From Sphingomonas hengshuiensis (GTDB taxonomy: Bacteria > Pseudomonadota > Alphaproteobacteria > Sphingomonadales > Sphingomonadaceae), in the NCBI GenBank assembly GCA_003240755.1, contig QFNF01000010.1, positions 1 through 64,000 on the forward strand: DNA of 64,000 bases. Reading direction: 5' to 3'. The translations under genes and the position numbers were made by a program. The notes under the pieces are model-generated. The model had not been told where the DNA came from. It saw only the letters and a program-made list of their open reading frames with translations, and searched no databases. Positions 51,312 through 60,216 of this stretch are shown in pieces; positions within the stretch are counted from its first letter, which is position 1; the number at the start of each line of letters is the position of its first letter.

Positions 51312-53993
51312 ATGATGGAAATATTGCCCGATGTGCTGGCGCGAATCCGCGATGGCTCCCCGTTCCTGTCCACGTTGATCGATCGTGAAGCGGATTTCCT
51401 GACCCGCATCGGCGGGTTCGATGGCGACATCCTGTCGGCGGTCGCGGCGGAACCGCATTTGCCGCTGGCGAGGCAATTGCGTGTCGAACGGCGGCGTATC
51501 GCATTGCTGGTGGCGCTGGGCGACCTGTCGGGCGCCTATGATCTGACAAAGGTCACGCAGACGCTCAGCGCCTTTGCCGACCATGCGCTGCACCGGGCAA
51601 TCGTACAGGCGATCGAGGAGCGGACCCCCGGTGCCGCGCCGGTCGGCTTTGCCGCGATCGCGCTGGGCAAGCAGGGCAGCCACGAGCTGAACTATTCCTC
51701 CGATATCGATCCGATCCTGCTCTACGACCCGGCCGTCCTGCCGCGACGCGAGCGGGACGACCCGTCGGAGGCGGCGGTGCGGGTTGCCCGGCGTGCGGTC
51801 GAACTGCTGCAGGCGCGCGACGGCGACGGCTATGTCCTGCGGGTCGACCTGCGGCTGCGGCCGTCGCCCGAAGCCACGCCGATCGCGCTCCCGGTCGATG
51901 CCGCCGTATCCTATTACGAATCCGCCGCGCTGCCATGGGAGCGCGCCGCGTTCATCCGCGCGCGCGCGGCGGCGGGCGACAGGGGGCTGGGCAACCGGTT
52001 CCTCGATGCCATCCGCCCGTTCGTGTGGCGGCGCGCGCTGGATTACGGCGCGATCGGCGAGATACGCGAGATCACCCGCCGCATCCGCGACCATTATGCG
52101 CAGGGCCAGGCATTCGGACCGGGATATGACCTGAAGCGCGGACGCGGCGGCATTCGCGAGGTGGAGTTCTTCGCCCAGGTTCACCAGCTCGTGCATGGCG
52201 GGCGCGATGCCGCGCTCCGCGCGCCGGCGACCCGCGATGCGCTGGCGGCATTGGCCGACGGCGGGCGGATCGATCGCGACGAGGCGGCGGCGATGGACGC
52301 CGCCTATACGCTGTTCCGTACGATCGAGCATCGGCTGCAGATGGTCGACGACCGGCAGACGCACAGCCTGCCGGAGCAGGCCGACGCGCTGGACCGGGTG
52401 GCGCGCCTGCACGGATCGGCGGATGGGCGTGCGCTGCTCGACCTGTTGTCGCCGCACGTCGCGACGGTCGGGGCGATCTATGACCGGCTCGACGGCGCGG
52501 CTTCCCCGCGGCTGCCGGTCGCGGCGGAGCCGCTGGCGGAGCGATTGACCGCGCTGGGCTTTGCATCGGGCGAGCAGGGCGCGCGGCGGATCGCGGACTG
52601 GCGCGGCGGTGCCTATCCGGCGTTGCGCAGTCCCGCGGCGCGCGCGGCGCTGGAGGACAGCCTGCCCGGACTGGTCGAAGGGTTGGCGACCGCTGCCGAT
52701 CCGCATGCGGCACTGTTGCGGCTCGACGCGATGCTGGCGCGCCTGCCCAGCGCCATCAACCTGTTCCGCCTGCTGGAGGCGCAGCCGGCGCTGGCCCGGC
52801 TGCTGAGCACGATCCTGTGCCATGCGCCGACGCTGGCGGAGGCGCTGGCGCGGCGGGCGACGCTGCTCGACGCGCTGATCGATGCGCGGGCGCTGGAGCC
52901 GGTCGGGTCGGTGGCAGCGCTGGCGGCGGAGATGGGCGCGCCGGGCGCGGGGTATGAACGGCTGCTCGACCATGTTCGCGACGTCGTGAACGAAAAGCGG
53001 TTCATGCTGGGCGTACAGGTGGTGGCGGGCACCGGCGATCCGCTGGCGGTGGCGGCGGGCTATGCCCGGGTGGCGGAGGCGGCGGTCCGGGTGCTGTCGT
53101 CGGCGACCATCGATGCGTTCGCGCAACGGCACGGGCGGGTGCCGGACAGCGAACTGATCGTGCTGGCGCTGGGCCGGCTGGGGGGCGGGGCGCTCACCCA
53201 TGCCTCCGACCTCGACCTCGTCTATTGCTTCACCGGCGACTTTTCGGGCGAATCCGACGGGGCGAAGCCGTTGGGGGCGGTGCTCTATTACAACCGGCTG
53301 GCACAGCGGCTGACCGCGGCGCTGTCGGTACAGACCGCATCGGGGCCGCTGTACGAGGTCGATACGAGGCTGCGGCCATCGGGCGCGCAGGGTCCGCTGG
53401 TCGTCTCGCTGGCGGGGTTCGAACGCTATCAGCGCGAGGATGCGTGGACATGGGAGCATATGGCGCTGGCCCGCGCGCGGCCGATCGTCGGATCGGCGGC
53501 GGGGCAGGCGGAGGCCGCGGCGATCATCGCCCGCGTGCTCGGCGGCGATCGGCCGGAACGCGACGTGGCGGCGGAGGCCGTGGCGATGCGCGCCGACATG
53601 GCGCGGCACAAGCCGCCCGCCGGGCCGCTGGACGCCAAGCTCGCGCCCGGCGGGCTGGTCGATCTCGAATTCGCGGTCCATGTTGCGCAGTTGCGCACCG
53701 GGCGGGGGCTGGTCCCGCAACTGGACGCGGCGATCGATGCACTGGTGGCGGAGGGGATATTGCACCCGGCGCTGCGGCCGGCGCATGATTTCCTCACCCG
53801 GCTGATCGTCGCGATGCGGCTGGTGGCGCCCGACGGGCAGGTTCCGTCGGCGGCGACACAGCCCATCCTTGCCGCGGCACTGGGCTGTGCGGATTGGCCG
53901 GAAGCGCTTGCGAGGCTGGACGTCGCGCGGCAGACCGTCGCCGATGGCTGGGCCGTGGTGGCGCGGCAGGAGGGCGACGATGGAAACCGGTGA
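51312..53993 (+). CDS. glnE: bifunctional glutamine synthetase adenylyltransferase/deadenylylase
   Basis: 893 residues with two nucleotidyltransferase halves. The N-terminal half has GKQGSHELNYSSDIDPILLY and the C-terminal half GRLGGGALTHASDLDLVYCF, each with the G-x-D-x-D metal site. It adenylylates and de-adenylylates glutamine synthetase in response to PII and glutamine. Two adjacent ATGs follow GGGAGGG; either could be used. The bcp gene overlaps its end by 14 bases. Confidence 0.96.
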   Translation: MMEILPDVLARIRDGSPFLSTLIDREADFLTRIGGFDGDILSAVAAEPHLPLARQLRVERRRIALLVALGDLSGAYDLTKVTQTLSAFADHALHRAIVQAIEERTPGAAPVGFAAIALGKQGSHELNYSSDIDPILLYDPAVLPRRERDDPSEAAVRVARRAVELLQARDGDGYVLRVDLRLRPSPEATPIALPVDAAVSYYESAALPWERAAFIRARAAAGDRGLGNRFLDAIRPFVWRRALDYGAIGEIREITRRIRDHYAQGQAFGPGYDLKRGRGGIREVEFFAQVHQLVHGGRDAALRAPATRDALAALADGGRIDRDEAAAMDAAYTLFRTIEHRLQMVDDRQTHSLPEQADALDRVARLHGSADGRALLDLLSPHVATVGAIYDRLDGAASPRLPVAAEPLAERLTALGFASGEQGARRIADWRGGAYPALRSPAARAALEDSLPGLVEGLATAADPHAALLRLDAMLARLPSAINLFRLLEAQPALARLLSTILCHAPTLAEALARRATLLDALIDARALEPVGSVAALAAEMGAPGAGYERLLDHVRDVVNEKRFMLGVQVVAGTGDPLAVAAGYARVAEAAVRVLSSATIDAFAQRHGRVPDSELIVLALGRLGGGALTHASDLDLVYCFTGDFSGESDGAKPLGAVLYYNRLAQRLTAALSVQTASGPLYEVDTRLRPSGAQGPLVVSLAGFERYQREDAWTWEHMALARARPIVGSAAGQAEAAAIIARVLGGDRPERDVAAEAVAMRADMARHKPPAGPLDAKLAPGGLVDLEFAVHVAQLRTGRGLVPQLDAAIDALVAEGILHPALRPAHDFLTRLIVAMRLVAPDGQVPSAATQPILAAALGCADWPEALARLDVARQTVADGWAVVARQEGDDGNR

Positions 53994-54435
53994 TATGCTG
54001 CCCGAAGGCCGGCTGACGCTGGCGGATGGTGCGACGGTCGCGTTGCGCGACCATGTCGGGCGGCCGCTGGTGCTCTATTTCTATCCCAGGGCGGATACGA
54101 CCGGCTGCACGCGCGAGGCGCAGGATTTCTCGGCGCTGGCGGCCGGGTTTGCGGCGCGCGGTACGATCGTCATCGGCATGTCGCGCGACACGCCGGCCAG
54201 GCTCACGCGCTTCGCCGGAAAGCATGGGCTGACCGTCACGCTTGCGAGCGACGCGGACGGATCGGTGTGCGCGGCGTTCGGCGTGTGGGTCGAAAAGCAG
54301 ATGTACGGGCGGACGCATATGGGGATCGAGCGGGCGACGTTCCTGTTCGATGCCGCGGGGAAGCTCGTACGGCAATGGCGCAGGGTCAAGGTGGCGGGCC
54401 ATGCGCGGGACGTGCTGGATGCCGTGCCGGCATGA
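53980..54435 (+). CDS. bcp: BCP-type thioredoxin-dependent peroxiredoxin
   Basis: 151 residues. The peroxidatic Cys43 sits in YPRADTTGCTREAQDFS. The partner Cys found five residues later in E. coli-type BCP is replaced by Gln, but Cys97 (DADGSVCAAFGVW) could act as resolving Cys, as in the Xylella-type subgroup. Reduces hydroperoxides with thioredoxin in the cytosol. The ATG lies inside the end of glnE with AGGAGGG just before it, so translation is coupled. Confidence 0.93.
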   Translation: METGDMLPEGRLTLADGATVALRDHVGRPLVLYFYPRADTTGCTREAQDFSALAAGFAARGTIVIGMSRDTPARLTRFAGKHGLTVTLASDADGSVCAAFGVWVEKQMYGRTHMGIERATFLFDAAGKLVRQWRRVKVAGHARDVLDAVPA

Positions 54436-54695
54436 ACCGGTCGAATCGATTGCGAAGCGTCCGGCCGCGTCGGGGACGATGGCCTGGAATGGCACGGGCG
54501 GCACAGGGCTGAACGGCTCACCGTGCCAGCATGGCGGTTCGACGCGACGAACGGTCGCCGCGCTTGCGCAGCAAGGCCGCGTTCCGGCAGGTCCTGCATC
54601 CGTCAACGCGCGGTGGGGCAGCCGTCGAGACATTGGGGTTCATCGTTCGTGTCGGCTGAATCGGCGCGCGCACAACGCTCGGATAGCGGGACAGA

Positions 54696-55868
54696 ATGTC
54701 GATTACTTCCGTATTGAAAAATAACGTCGCTCCGCTCGCGGGGTTCCGTTCGATCTTCCGGACGCGCCATTTCCTCCTGCACGACGGTACGCGGTTGCGC
54801 CGTCACACGATCACCGGCCGCAACCAGGCCGCCGCGGCCGGGCTCGCCGCGATCACCGTCGCCTTTTCGGCATACGGCATGGGGCAGGCGGCGATCAGAA
54901 CGGCGGCTGCGTCGGACGACAGGGTCGCATCGATGCAGCATCAGGTCGACGCGATGCGCGCCGACGTCGCCCGGCTCCATGCCGATGCGCGCGCGCATGC
55001 CGCCCGGCTGGACAAGCGGCAGGCGGCGCTGGCCGCGGTGCTGACCGGTCGCGACGATGCCGGCGGCCTGGCGCTCGCCGCCCTCGAACAGAAACCGGCA
55101 AGCCGGGCCAGTCTCGTCACCCGCCCGTTCGACCGCGTCGCACGGCAGCAGGCGGCGATGGCGGTGCAGGCAAGGGCGATGGCCGATGCGCGCTATGCCG
55201 ATACCGCGCGCACGCTGCGCAAGCTGGGACTGAACCCGCGCCGCGTGATGCCGGCGATGGGTGGCCCGTACGAGCCGGTCGATGCCGCGACCGCCGCGGC
55301 CGCCACCGCCGCGTCGGCGACCGCCGATGCGCAGGCCGACGCCCAGTTCCGCGCGCTGTTCATGAGTTGGAAGAAGCTGGACACGATCGAACGCGCCGCG
55401 ATCTCCATTCCGTCGTACCAGCCGGTCGCCAGCCTGTCGTTCACCAGCAACTTCGGCGTCCGGTCCGACCCGTTCCGTGGCACCGCCGCGATGCACGCCG
55501 GGGTCGACATTCCCGGCCCGATCGGCACCCCGGTCTATGCGACTGCCGACGGCATTGTCGCCCGTGCCGAACGGGCCGGCGGTTATGGCAACCTGATCGA
55601 GGTGAACCATGGCAAGGGCATCGCCACCCGCTATGGCCATCTGTCCAAGATCATCGTCCGCGATCATGAGCGTGTGAAGCGCGGGCAACTGATCGGGTTG
55701 ATGGGATCGACGGGCCGGTCGACCGGCAGCCATCTGCACTATGAAGTCCGCATCGACGGATCGGCGGTCAATCCGGCGCCCTATCTGCAGGCGGGCCAGC
55801 TCGCCATGGCGGCGGACCGTGCACAGCGGCAGCGGCTGGCGATGGGTGGACCGGTCGTCGCCGAATAG
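54696..55868 (+). CDS. M23 family metallopeptidase (LytM/NlpD-like)
   Basis: 390 residues. Cytosolic basic start, one membrane helix near 45-65 (AAAAGLAAITVAFSAYGMG), a coiled coil of about 80-120 (MQHQVDAMRADVARLHADAR), and a C-terminal M23 domain: SNFGVRSDPFRGTAAMHAGV with the first His, Asp in GVDI, and HLHYEVRIDG with the last His. All zinc ligands look intact, so it is probably an active D,D-endopeptidase rather than an EnvC-type activator. Stand-alone gene with about 260 bases of apparently empty DNA upstream. Confidence 0.9.
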   Translation: MSITSVLKNNVAPLAGFRSIFRTRHFLLHDGTRLRRHTITGRNQAAAAGLAAITVAFSAYGMGQAAIRTAAASDDRVASMQHQVDAMRADVARLHADARAHAARLDKRQAALAAVLTGRDDAGGLALAALEQKPASRASLVTRPFDRVARQQAAMAVQARAMADARYADTARTLRKLGLNPRRVMPAMGGPYEPVDAATAAAATAASATADAQADAQFRALFMSWKKLDTIERAAISIPSYQPVASLSFTSNFGVRSDPFRGTAAMHAGVDIPGPIGTPVYATADGIVARAERAGGYGNLIEVNHGKGIATRYGHLSKIIVRDHERVKRGQLIGLMGSTGRSTGSHLHYEVRIDGSAVNPAPYLQAGQLAMAADRAQRQRLAMGGPVVAE

Positions 55869-55925
55869 GACGCTTCGCCGCGCGCGCCGGTTGCCGTCCG
55901 TGGTCCGTGCGCCTATCTCCGGCCG

Positions 55926-56264
55926 ATGAACATGATCGTGACCGATGTGACCCTGTCCGCTGCCGCGGCGGCGCGCGTCGCGGCAATTGCCGCGAAGCAG
56001 GAAAAGCCTGCGATCCTGCGCCTGTCGGTCGAGGGTGGCGGCTGTTCGGGGTTCCAGTACCGCTTCGGCCTGTCCGACGGAATCGATGCCGGGGACAGCA
56101 TTGCCGAAACCGATGGCGTCAAGCTGGTGGTCGATTCGATCAGCCTCGACCTGGTACGTGGCAGCGAGGTCGATTTCGTCGAATCGCTGGGTGGCGCGGC
56201 ATTCCGCGTGACCAATCCGCAGGCGGCATCGGGCTGCGGCTGCGGCACCAGCTTCGCTGTCTGA
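55926..56264 (+). CDS. erpA: ErpA/IscA-type iron-sulfur insertion protein
   Basis: 112 residues. The three conserved Cys are present: GGGCSGFQY and the C-terminal SGCGCGTSF. It carries Fe-S clusters to apo-proteins in the cytosol. Start MNMIVTDVTLSAAA fits the family. The xth gene begins one base after its stop, so the two share a transcript. Confidence 0.93.
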   Translation: MNMIVTDVTLSAAAAARVAAIAAKQEKPAILRLSVEGGGCSGFQYRFGLSDGIDAGDSIAETDGVKLVVDSISLDLVRGSEVDFVESLGGAAFRVTNPQAASGCGCGTSFAV

Positions 56265-56265
56265 C

Positions 56266-57036
56266 GTGCGGATCGTCACCTACAACGTCAACGGCATCAA
56301 GGCGCGACTGCCCCGGCTGATCGAATATCTTGCCGGGGAACAGCCCGATATCGTCTGCCTGCAGGAACTGAAGTCCAGCGACGAAACCTTTCCCGAGGCC
56401 GATATCCGCGCGGCGGGGTATGGCGCGCTGTGGCACGGGCAAAAGGGGTTCAACGGCGTCGCGGTACTGGCGCGCGGTGCCGACCCGGTGGAGCGGCTGC
56501 GCGGACTGCCGGGGGAGCCCGGGGACGAGCATAGCCGGTATCTGGAGGCGGAGGTCGACGGGCTGGTCGTCGCGTCGATCTACCTGCCCAACGGCAATCC
56601 CCAGCCGGGGCCGAAATTCGATTACAAGCTGCGCTGGATCGACCGGTTGCGCGACCGCGCGGCATTGCTGCTGGCCGAGGAGCGGGAAGTGGTACTGGCG
56701 GGCGATTACAACGTGATCCCCAATGACGACGACGTCTATTCGGTGCGCGCGATGGCGAGCGACGCGCTGATGCAGCCCGAATCGCGCGCCGGTTATCGCG
56801 GGTTGGTGGCGCAGGGCTGGACCGATGCGCTGCGGGCGCGGTTTCCGAAGGGCGGCGTGTGGACCTTCTGGGACTATCAGGCGGGGGCGTGGCAGCGCGA
56901 CGCCGGATTTCGCATCGACCATCTGCTGCTGAGCCCGGTCGCGGCCGATCGGCTGGTCGATGCCGGGGTCGACAAGGCATATCGCGGGCGGGAAAAGGCG
57001 AGCGATCACGCGCCGACCTGGGTTCGCCTGCGTTGA
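56266..57036 (+). CDS. xth: exodeoxyribonuclease III
   Basis: 256 residues of the exonuclease III/APE1 family. YNVNGIKARLPRL, metal-binding Glu in VCLQELKSSD, AGDYNVIPNDDDVY and the catalytic C-terminal SDHAPTWVRL. It cuts abasic sites and trims 3' ends in base-excision repair. Starts with GTG one base after erpA. Its stop overlaps the next gene's TTG start. Confidence 0.95.
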   Translation: MRIVTYNVNGIKARLPRLIEYLAGEQPDIVCLQELKSSDETFPEADIRAAGYGALWHGQKGFNGVAVLARGADPVERLRGLPGEPGDEHSRYLEAEVDGLVVASIYLPNGNPQPGPKFDYKLRWIDRLRDRAALLLAEEREVVLAGDYNVIPNDDDVYSVRAMASDALMQPESRAGYRGLVAQGWTDALRARFPKGGVWTFWDYQAGAWQRDAGFRIDHLLLSPVAADRLVDAGVDKAYRGREKASDHAPTWVRLR

Positions 57037-57791
57037 AGCATCTTTGTGCCGGCCTGCTCGGCATGGCCGCTATCCTGCCGACAGCGGCAGCGGCACGCGA
57101 TTATTGCCCGACGCGGCCCAGCCTTGGCCAGTCGGCATGTACGATCGATACCGGACGGGTCGCGATCGAGACCGCCTTGTCCGATTGGGAACGGGACAGC
57201 GACGCGGATACCGTCCTGTTCGGCGACACGCTGTTCCGGTTGGGCGTGGCCGACCGGGTCGAGTTGCAGGTCGAATGGACACCGGCCGGGGTTGTCCGCG
57301 ATCGCATGACGGGCGACCGTACCGCACGAAGCGGTGATGTGGAACTTGGTGCCCGCATCGCGCTGCGCAATCCCGATGGCATGGGGCTGTCCTACGGCCT
57401 GCGGCCTTCCGTGTCGGTGCCGGCCGGGCGCTCGCCGATCGGGATGGGCGGGTGGGGCGCGGCGCTGGTGGCGCCGATGTCCTATGACCTGACCGACAAG
57501 CTGAACCTGCAATTCTCGCCGGAGATCGCGACGATGCCGCGCGAGGATCGCGGCGGGAACATGACCGTGGCGACCGCAACGCTCGGCCTTGGCATCATGC
57601 TCGGCGACAAATGTCAGTTGGCGGTCGAGGGGCAATGGTCGCATGACGACATGGCGACCGAGCATCGCGCCGGGCTGGCGGTGGGATGGCAATTGTCCGA
57701 CGATCTTTTCGTCGATGCGGGCGGCGTAGCCGGACTGGACCATGATACGCCGGCACTGCGCATCTATAGCGGCCTCTCCCGCCGCTTCTGA
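57033..57791 (+). CDS. outer-membrane protein, MetA-pathway phenol-degradation (transporter) family-like
   Basis: 252 residues. Signal peptide (KHLCAGLLGMAAILPTAAAA) then a probable beta-barrel: GRVAIETALSDWERD, DTLFRLGVADRVELQVEW, SGDVELGARIALRNPDGM and a final aromatic (YSGLSRRF). This run is typical of the Phenol_MetA_deg family, whose members are barrels of uncertain transport role. The start is a TTG in TTGA overlapping xth; an ATG at 57063 would cut the signal peptide. Coupled to xth by overlap only; no functional link is evident. Confidence 0.75.
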   Translation: MKHLCAGLLGMAAILPTAAAARDYCPTRPSLGQSACTIDTGRVAIETALSDWERDSDADTVLFGDTLFRLGVADRVELQVEWTPAGVVRDRMTGDRTARSGDVELGARIALRNPDGMGLSYGLRPSVSVPAGRSPIGMGGWGAALVAPMSYDLTDKLNLQFSPEIATMPREDRGGNMTVATATLGLGIMLGDKCQLAVEGQWSHDDMATEHRAGLAVGWQLSDDLFVDAGGVAGLDHDTPALRIYSGLSRRF

Positions 57792-58144
57792 TTTGCGGGG
57801 GCTGGTAATCTGGCAGTGGTGGCATTCGTCACCTCGGCCACGCTGTCCGGCACGACCAGCGCGTCAGCGGCGGAACGTGAGACGCAGATGTCGGACGCGT
57901 GAAGTCCGGCAGGCTCGGGGTGCGATCCAGTCGTTGCAGTCTGCGAACGCTGGTCGATCAGACTCTGATGACATGAAGCCTACCCGTTTGTGCCGAGCGG
58001 GGGCTGAGCGTTTCGAAGACCCGTATCGAAGCACCTGGCAAGCAGTCCTTCGATACGCCCCTTCGACAAGCTCAGTGGCTACTCAGGACGAACGGGTATG
58101 CCTGAAGTCATCACGCTTTAAGAATGCCGCCGGGCAGGGGGTGG
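57792..58144. other. intergenic stretch holding a repeat element
   Basis: 353 bases between the convergent barrel-protein and ceramide-synthase-like genes. About 150 bases belong to the inverted-repeat element listed separately. The remaining left part has only short frames without ribosome sites. No tRNA or RNA structure was recognised. Confidence 0.6.
57966..58113. repeat. inverted-repeat-bounded intergenic element, copy 2 (MITE-like)
   Basis: The ends TGATGAC at 57966 and GTCATCA at 58113 are complements, and TACCCGTTTG and CGAACGGGTA inside them nearly so. An inner hairpin CGTATCGAAG/CTTCGATACG lies at 58022-58057. The segment CTTCGACAAGCTC (58061-58073) is shared with the element at 7131-7255. 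Not coding. It looks like a non-autonomous miniature element at the end of the sphingolipid operon. Confidence 0.6.
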
Positions 58145-59293
58145 TCAGATGGTACGCTCGTACATCTGATAGACGCGGTTGATCCTGCTATCGATCGTCG
58201 TGGCGATCGCGTTCATACCCTGATTATCGTCGAGCACCCAGCCGATCTCGCCGCGCGAGGCGCCGAACTTCGCCACGGCATCGCGACGAATATATTCGAT
58301 CATCATGAAGGCGAGCTGGCTCGCCATCCGCGATGCCTGCAACCGCTTGACCACCCCCATCAACGGCACGCGCATCGTCCGTGCCTTGGGCGCGCGCAGC
58401 CACAGCAGCAGTTTGAGCCAGTTGAACGGCAGCAACGACCCGCCCATGGGTTTCAGCGGTTCGTTCATGTCCGGCAGCGTTATCATGAACGCCACCGGTT
58501 CGCCGTCCAGTTCGGCGATGCGGATCAGGTCCTCGAACACCAGCGGCTTCAGCTTCTTGCCGACATCGTCGACCTCGGGCTGGGTCAGCGGCACGAAGCC
58601 CCAATTGTCCGACCACGCGTCGTTCAGGATGCGCAGGATGATTTCCGCTTCGTCGGCGAACTTCGCCTTGTCGACCCGGCGGATGCGAATGCGATCGTTC
58701 TTTTCCCCCGCCGCCACGATGCGCTGTACGATCGGCGAAAAATCCCTGGTAATGTCGAGCTCGTACGTGACGAGCTGCTTCACCGGTGCATAGCCCGCAC
58801 CCTCGATCCAGCCCTGATATTGCGGCAGATGATGGCCCATCAGCACCGTCGGGCTGTGGTCGTGGCCCTGGATCAACAGGCCGGGTTCTTCCCAGATCGA
58901 CAGCGCGCACGGGCCGATCGCCCGCGTCATGCCCTTGCCGCGCAGCCATTGCTCCGCCTGCGCGATCAGCGCCGTGGCGGTCGCTTCGTCCTCCGCCTCG
59001 AACATGCCCCAGAAGCCGACGCCGGGGCCGAAGCCCTTGTCGGCCGGCATGGTCAGCGCCAGCGTGTCGAGATGCGCCGAGACCCGGCCGACGACCCGGC
59101 CGTCCCGCTCGGCGATGTAAAGTTGCGCCTCGGCATGGCTGAACCAGCCGTTCTTCTTCGGATCGATCTGTCCGGCGACCTCGCTCTTCAGCGGCGGCAC
59201 CCAGTGCGGATCGTTCGCGTACAGGCGATAGGGGAGCGCGATGAACGCCTTGCGATCGGCAGCGGTTACGACCGGACGGACGGTGATCGACAT
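58145..59293 (-). CDS. GNAT-fold acyltransferase, probable bacterial ceramide synthase (bCerS)
   Basis: 382 residues. An N-terminal GNAT-like half (ITVRPVVTAADRKAFIALPY, LYIAERDGRVVGRVSA) is joined to a second acyltransferase half with LKLLLWLRAPKARTMRVPLM. It is far longer than an ordinary acetyltransferase. The Caulobacter bacterial ceramide synthase is a GNAT-type protein of similar size that adds the second acyl chain to the sphingoid base. This gene is the last of a leftward unit with an acyl carrier protein and serine palmitoyltransferase, which makes that role likely. Sequence similarity to bCerS is recalled, not computed. Confidence 0.75.
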   Translation of the reverse strand: MSITVRPVVTAADRKAFIALPYRLYANDPHWVPPLKSEVAGQIDPKKNGWFSHAEAQLYIAERDGRVVGRVSAHLDTLALTMPADKGFGPGVGFWGMFEAEDEATATALIAQAEQWLRGKGMTRAIGPCALSIWEEPGLLIQGHDHSPTVLMGHHLPQYQGWIEGAGYAPVKQLVTYELDITRDFSPIVQRIVAAGEKNDRIRIRRVDKAKFADEAEIILRILNDAWSDNWGFVPLTQPEVDDVGKKLKPLVFEDLIRIAELDGEPVAFMITLPDMNEPLKPMGGSLLPFNWLKLLLWLRAPKARTMRVPLMGVVKRLQASRMASQLAFMMIEYIRRDAVAKFGASRGEIGWVLDDNQGMNAIATTIDSRINRVYQMYERTI

Positions 59294-59361
59294 GGCTCTC
59301 CCCCAACATGCAACGGGGCGGCAATGCGCCGCCCCGTATCAAACTTCAAATGACAAATCGG

Positions 59362-60120
59362 TCATTCGCGGTAACGGGGATGCCCCTTGGCAACGCCGCC
59401 CGACAGCTCGGCGACCTTCGGGTATTTCCTGGCGACTTCCTCGGTATAGCCGAGGTTGAACACCGTCGGGCTCTTCTCCGGACGTTCCGAACGTTCGTAA
59501 TGGGTGCCGAACACCTTGTCCCAGAAGAAGTTGGTGATGCCGAAATTGCCATGCTCGTCATGGAAATGATGCGCCATATGCTTGCGCTTCCATGCGACCA
59601 GCAGCTTGTTCTTGGGCTTGTAGGCCAGATGCTGGATGCAATGGCAGAATTCGTAGAAGCAGGTGGTCAGCAGGCCCGTCGCCAGTGCCGCCATCGCCCC
59701 GCCGAACCCGCCGATCGCATAGCCGATCGGCGCGGTCGCCAGCGCGATCGCGGGCAGCGTGGTGTGCAGCGCGCCGAACAGCACCTCGAGATGGTTCGGG
59801 TCCTGATGATGGTCGTAATGAATCCGCTTCCACGTGGCGGCCAGCGGCGCGAACTTGAACATCCAGTTCGAATGCAGCACCCAGCGATGCAGCACATACC
59901 ATACCAGCGGGTAGGCGACGATGGCGATGGCCACCGACGCGAGCGTCGGGACCAGCGGTGCCGGGTTCCACGCGAACAGGCCGGCCGCGACGACGGCCAG
60001 CGCGATATAGGCAATGATCGCCGGATACTGAAAATACGCGACGACAAGCTGCCGGAAGGTCATCTTGTCGAGATGGTGCGACTTCTTCCAGAAGCCCTGC
60101 TTCTCGGTGATCGCGTTCAT
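59362..60120 (-). CDS. fatty acid hydroxylase/sterol desaturase family protein
   Basis: 252 residues, about four membrane helices, with the three His boxes of the di-iron hydroxylase family: HRWVLH near residue 87, HYDHH near 114, and the HMAHHFHDE box near 195. Such enzymes add a hydroxyl or double bond to membrane lipids. In a sphingolipid operon the natural substrate is the fatty acyl chain or sphingoid base; sphingomonad ceramides carry 2-hydroxymyristate. AGGAAG precedes the ATG. Between lptG and the ceramide-synthase-like gene on the same strand. Confidence 0.85.
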   Translation of the reverse strand: MNAITEKQGFWKKSHHLDKMTFRQLVVAYFQYPAIIAYIALAVVAAGLFAWNPAPLVPTLASVAIAIVAYPLVWYVLHRWVLHSNWMFKFAPLAATWKRIHYDHHQDPNHLEVLFGALHTTLPAIALATAPIGYAIGGFGGAMAALATGLLTTCFYEFCHCIQHLAYKPKNKLLVAWKRKHMAHHFHDEHGNFGITNFFWDKVFGTHYERSERPEKSPTVFNLGYTEEVARKYPKVAELSGGVAKGHPRYRE

Positions 60121-60216
60121 CGGCCTAACTTCCTCAATCCAATCCCTTAACCGGACGATTCGCCCATGATACCGGCATTGCCCGCGCTTTGCGGCCAAAG
60201 TGGGACGGCGATGGGG

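Noticed and set aside
51261..53786. 841-codon frame antisense to glnE
   Set aside because: Arg/Gln-rich, no motif, fully antisense to a well-conserved gene.
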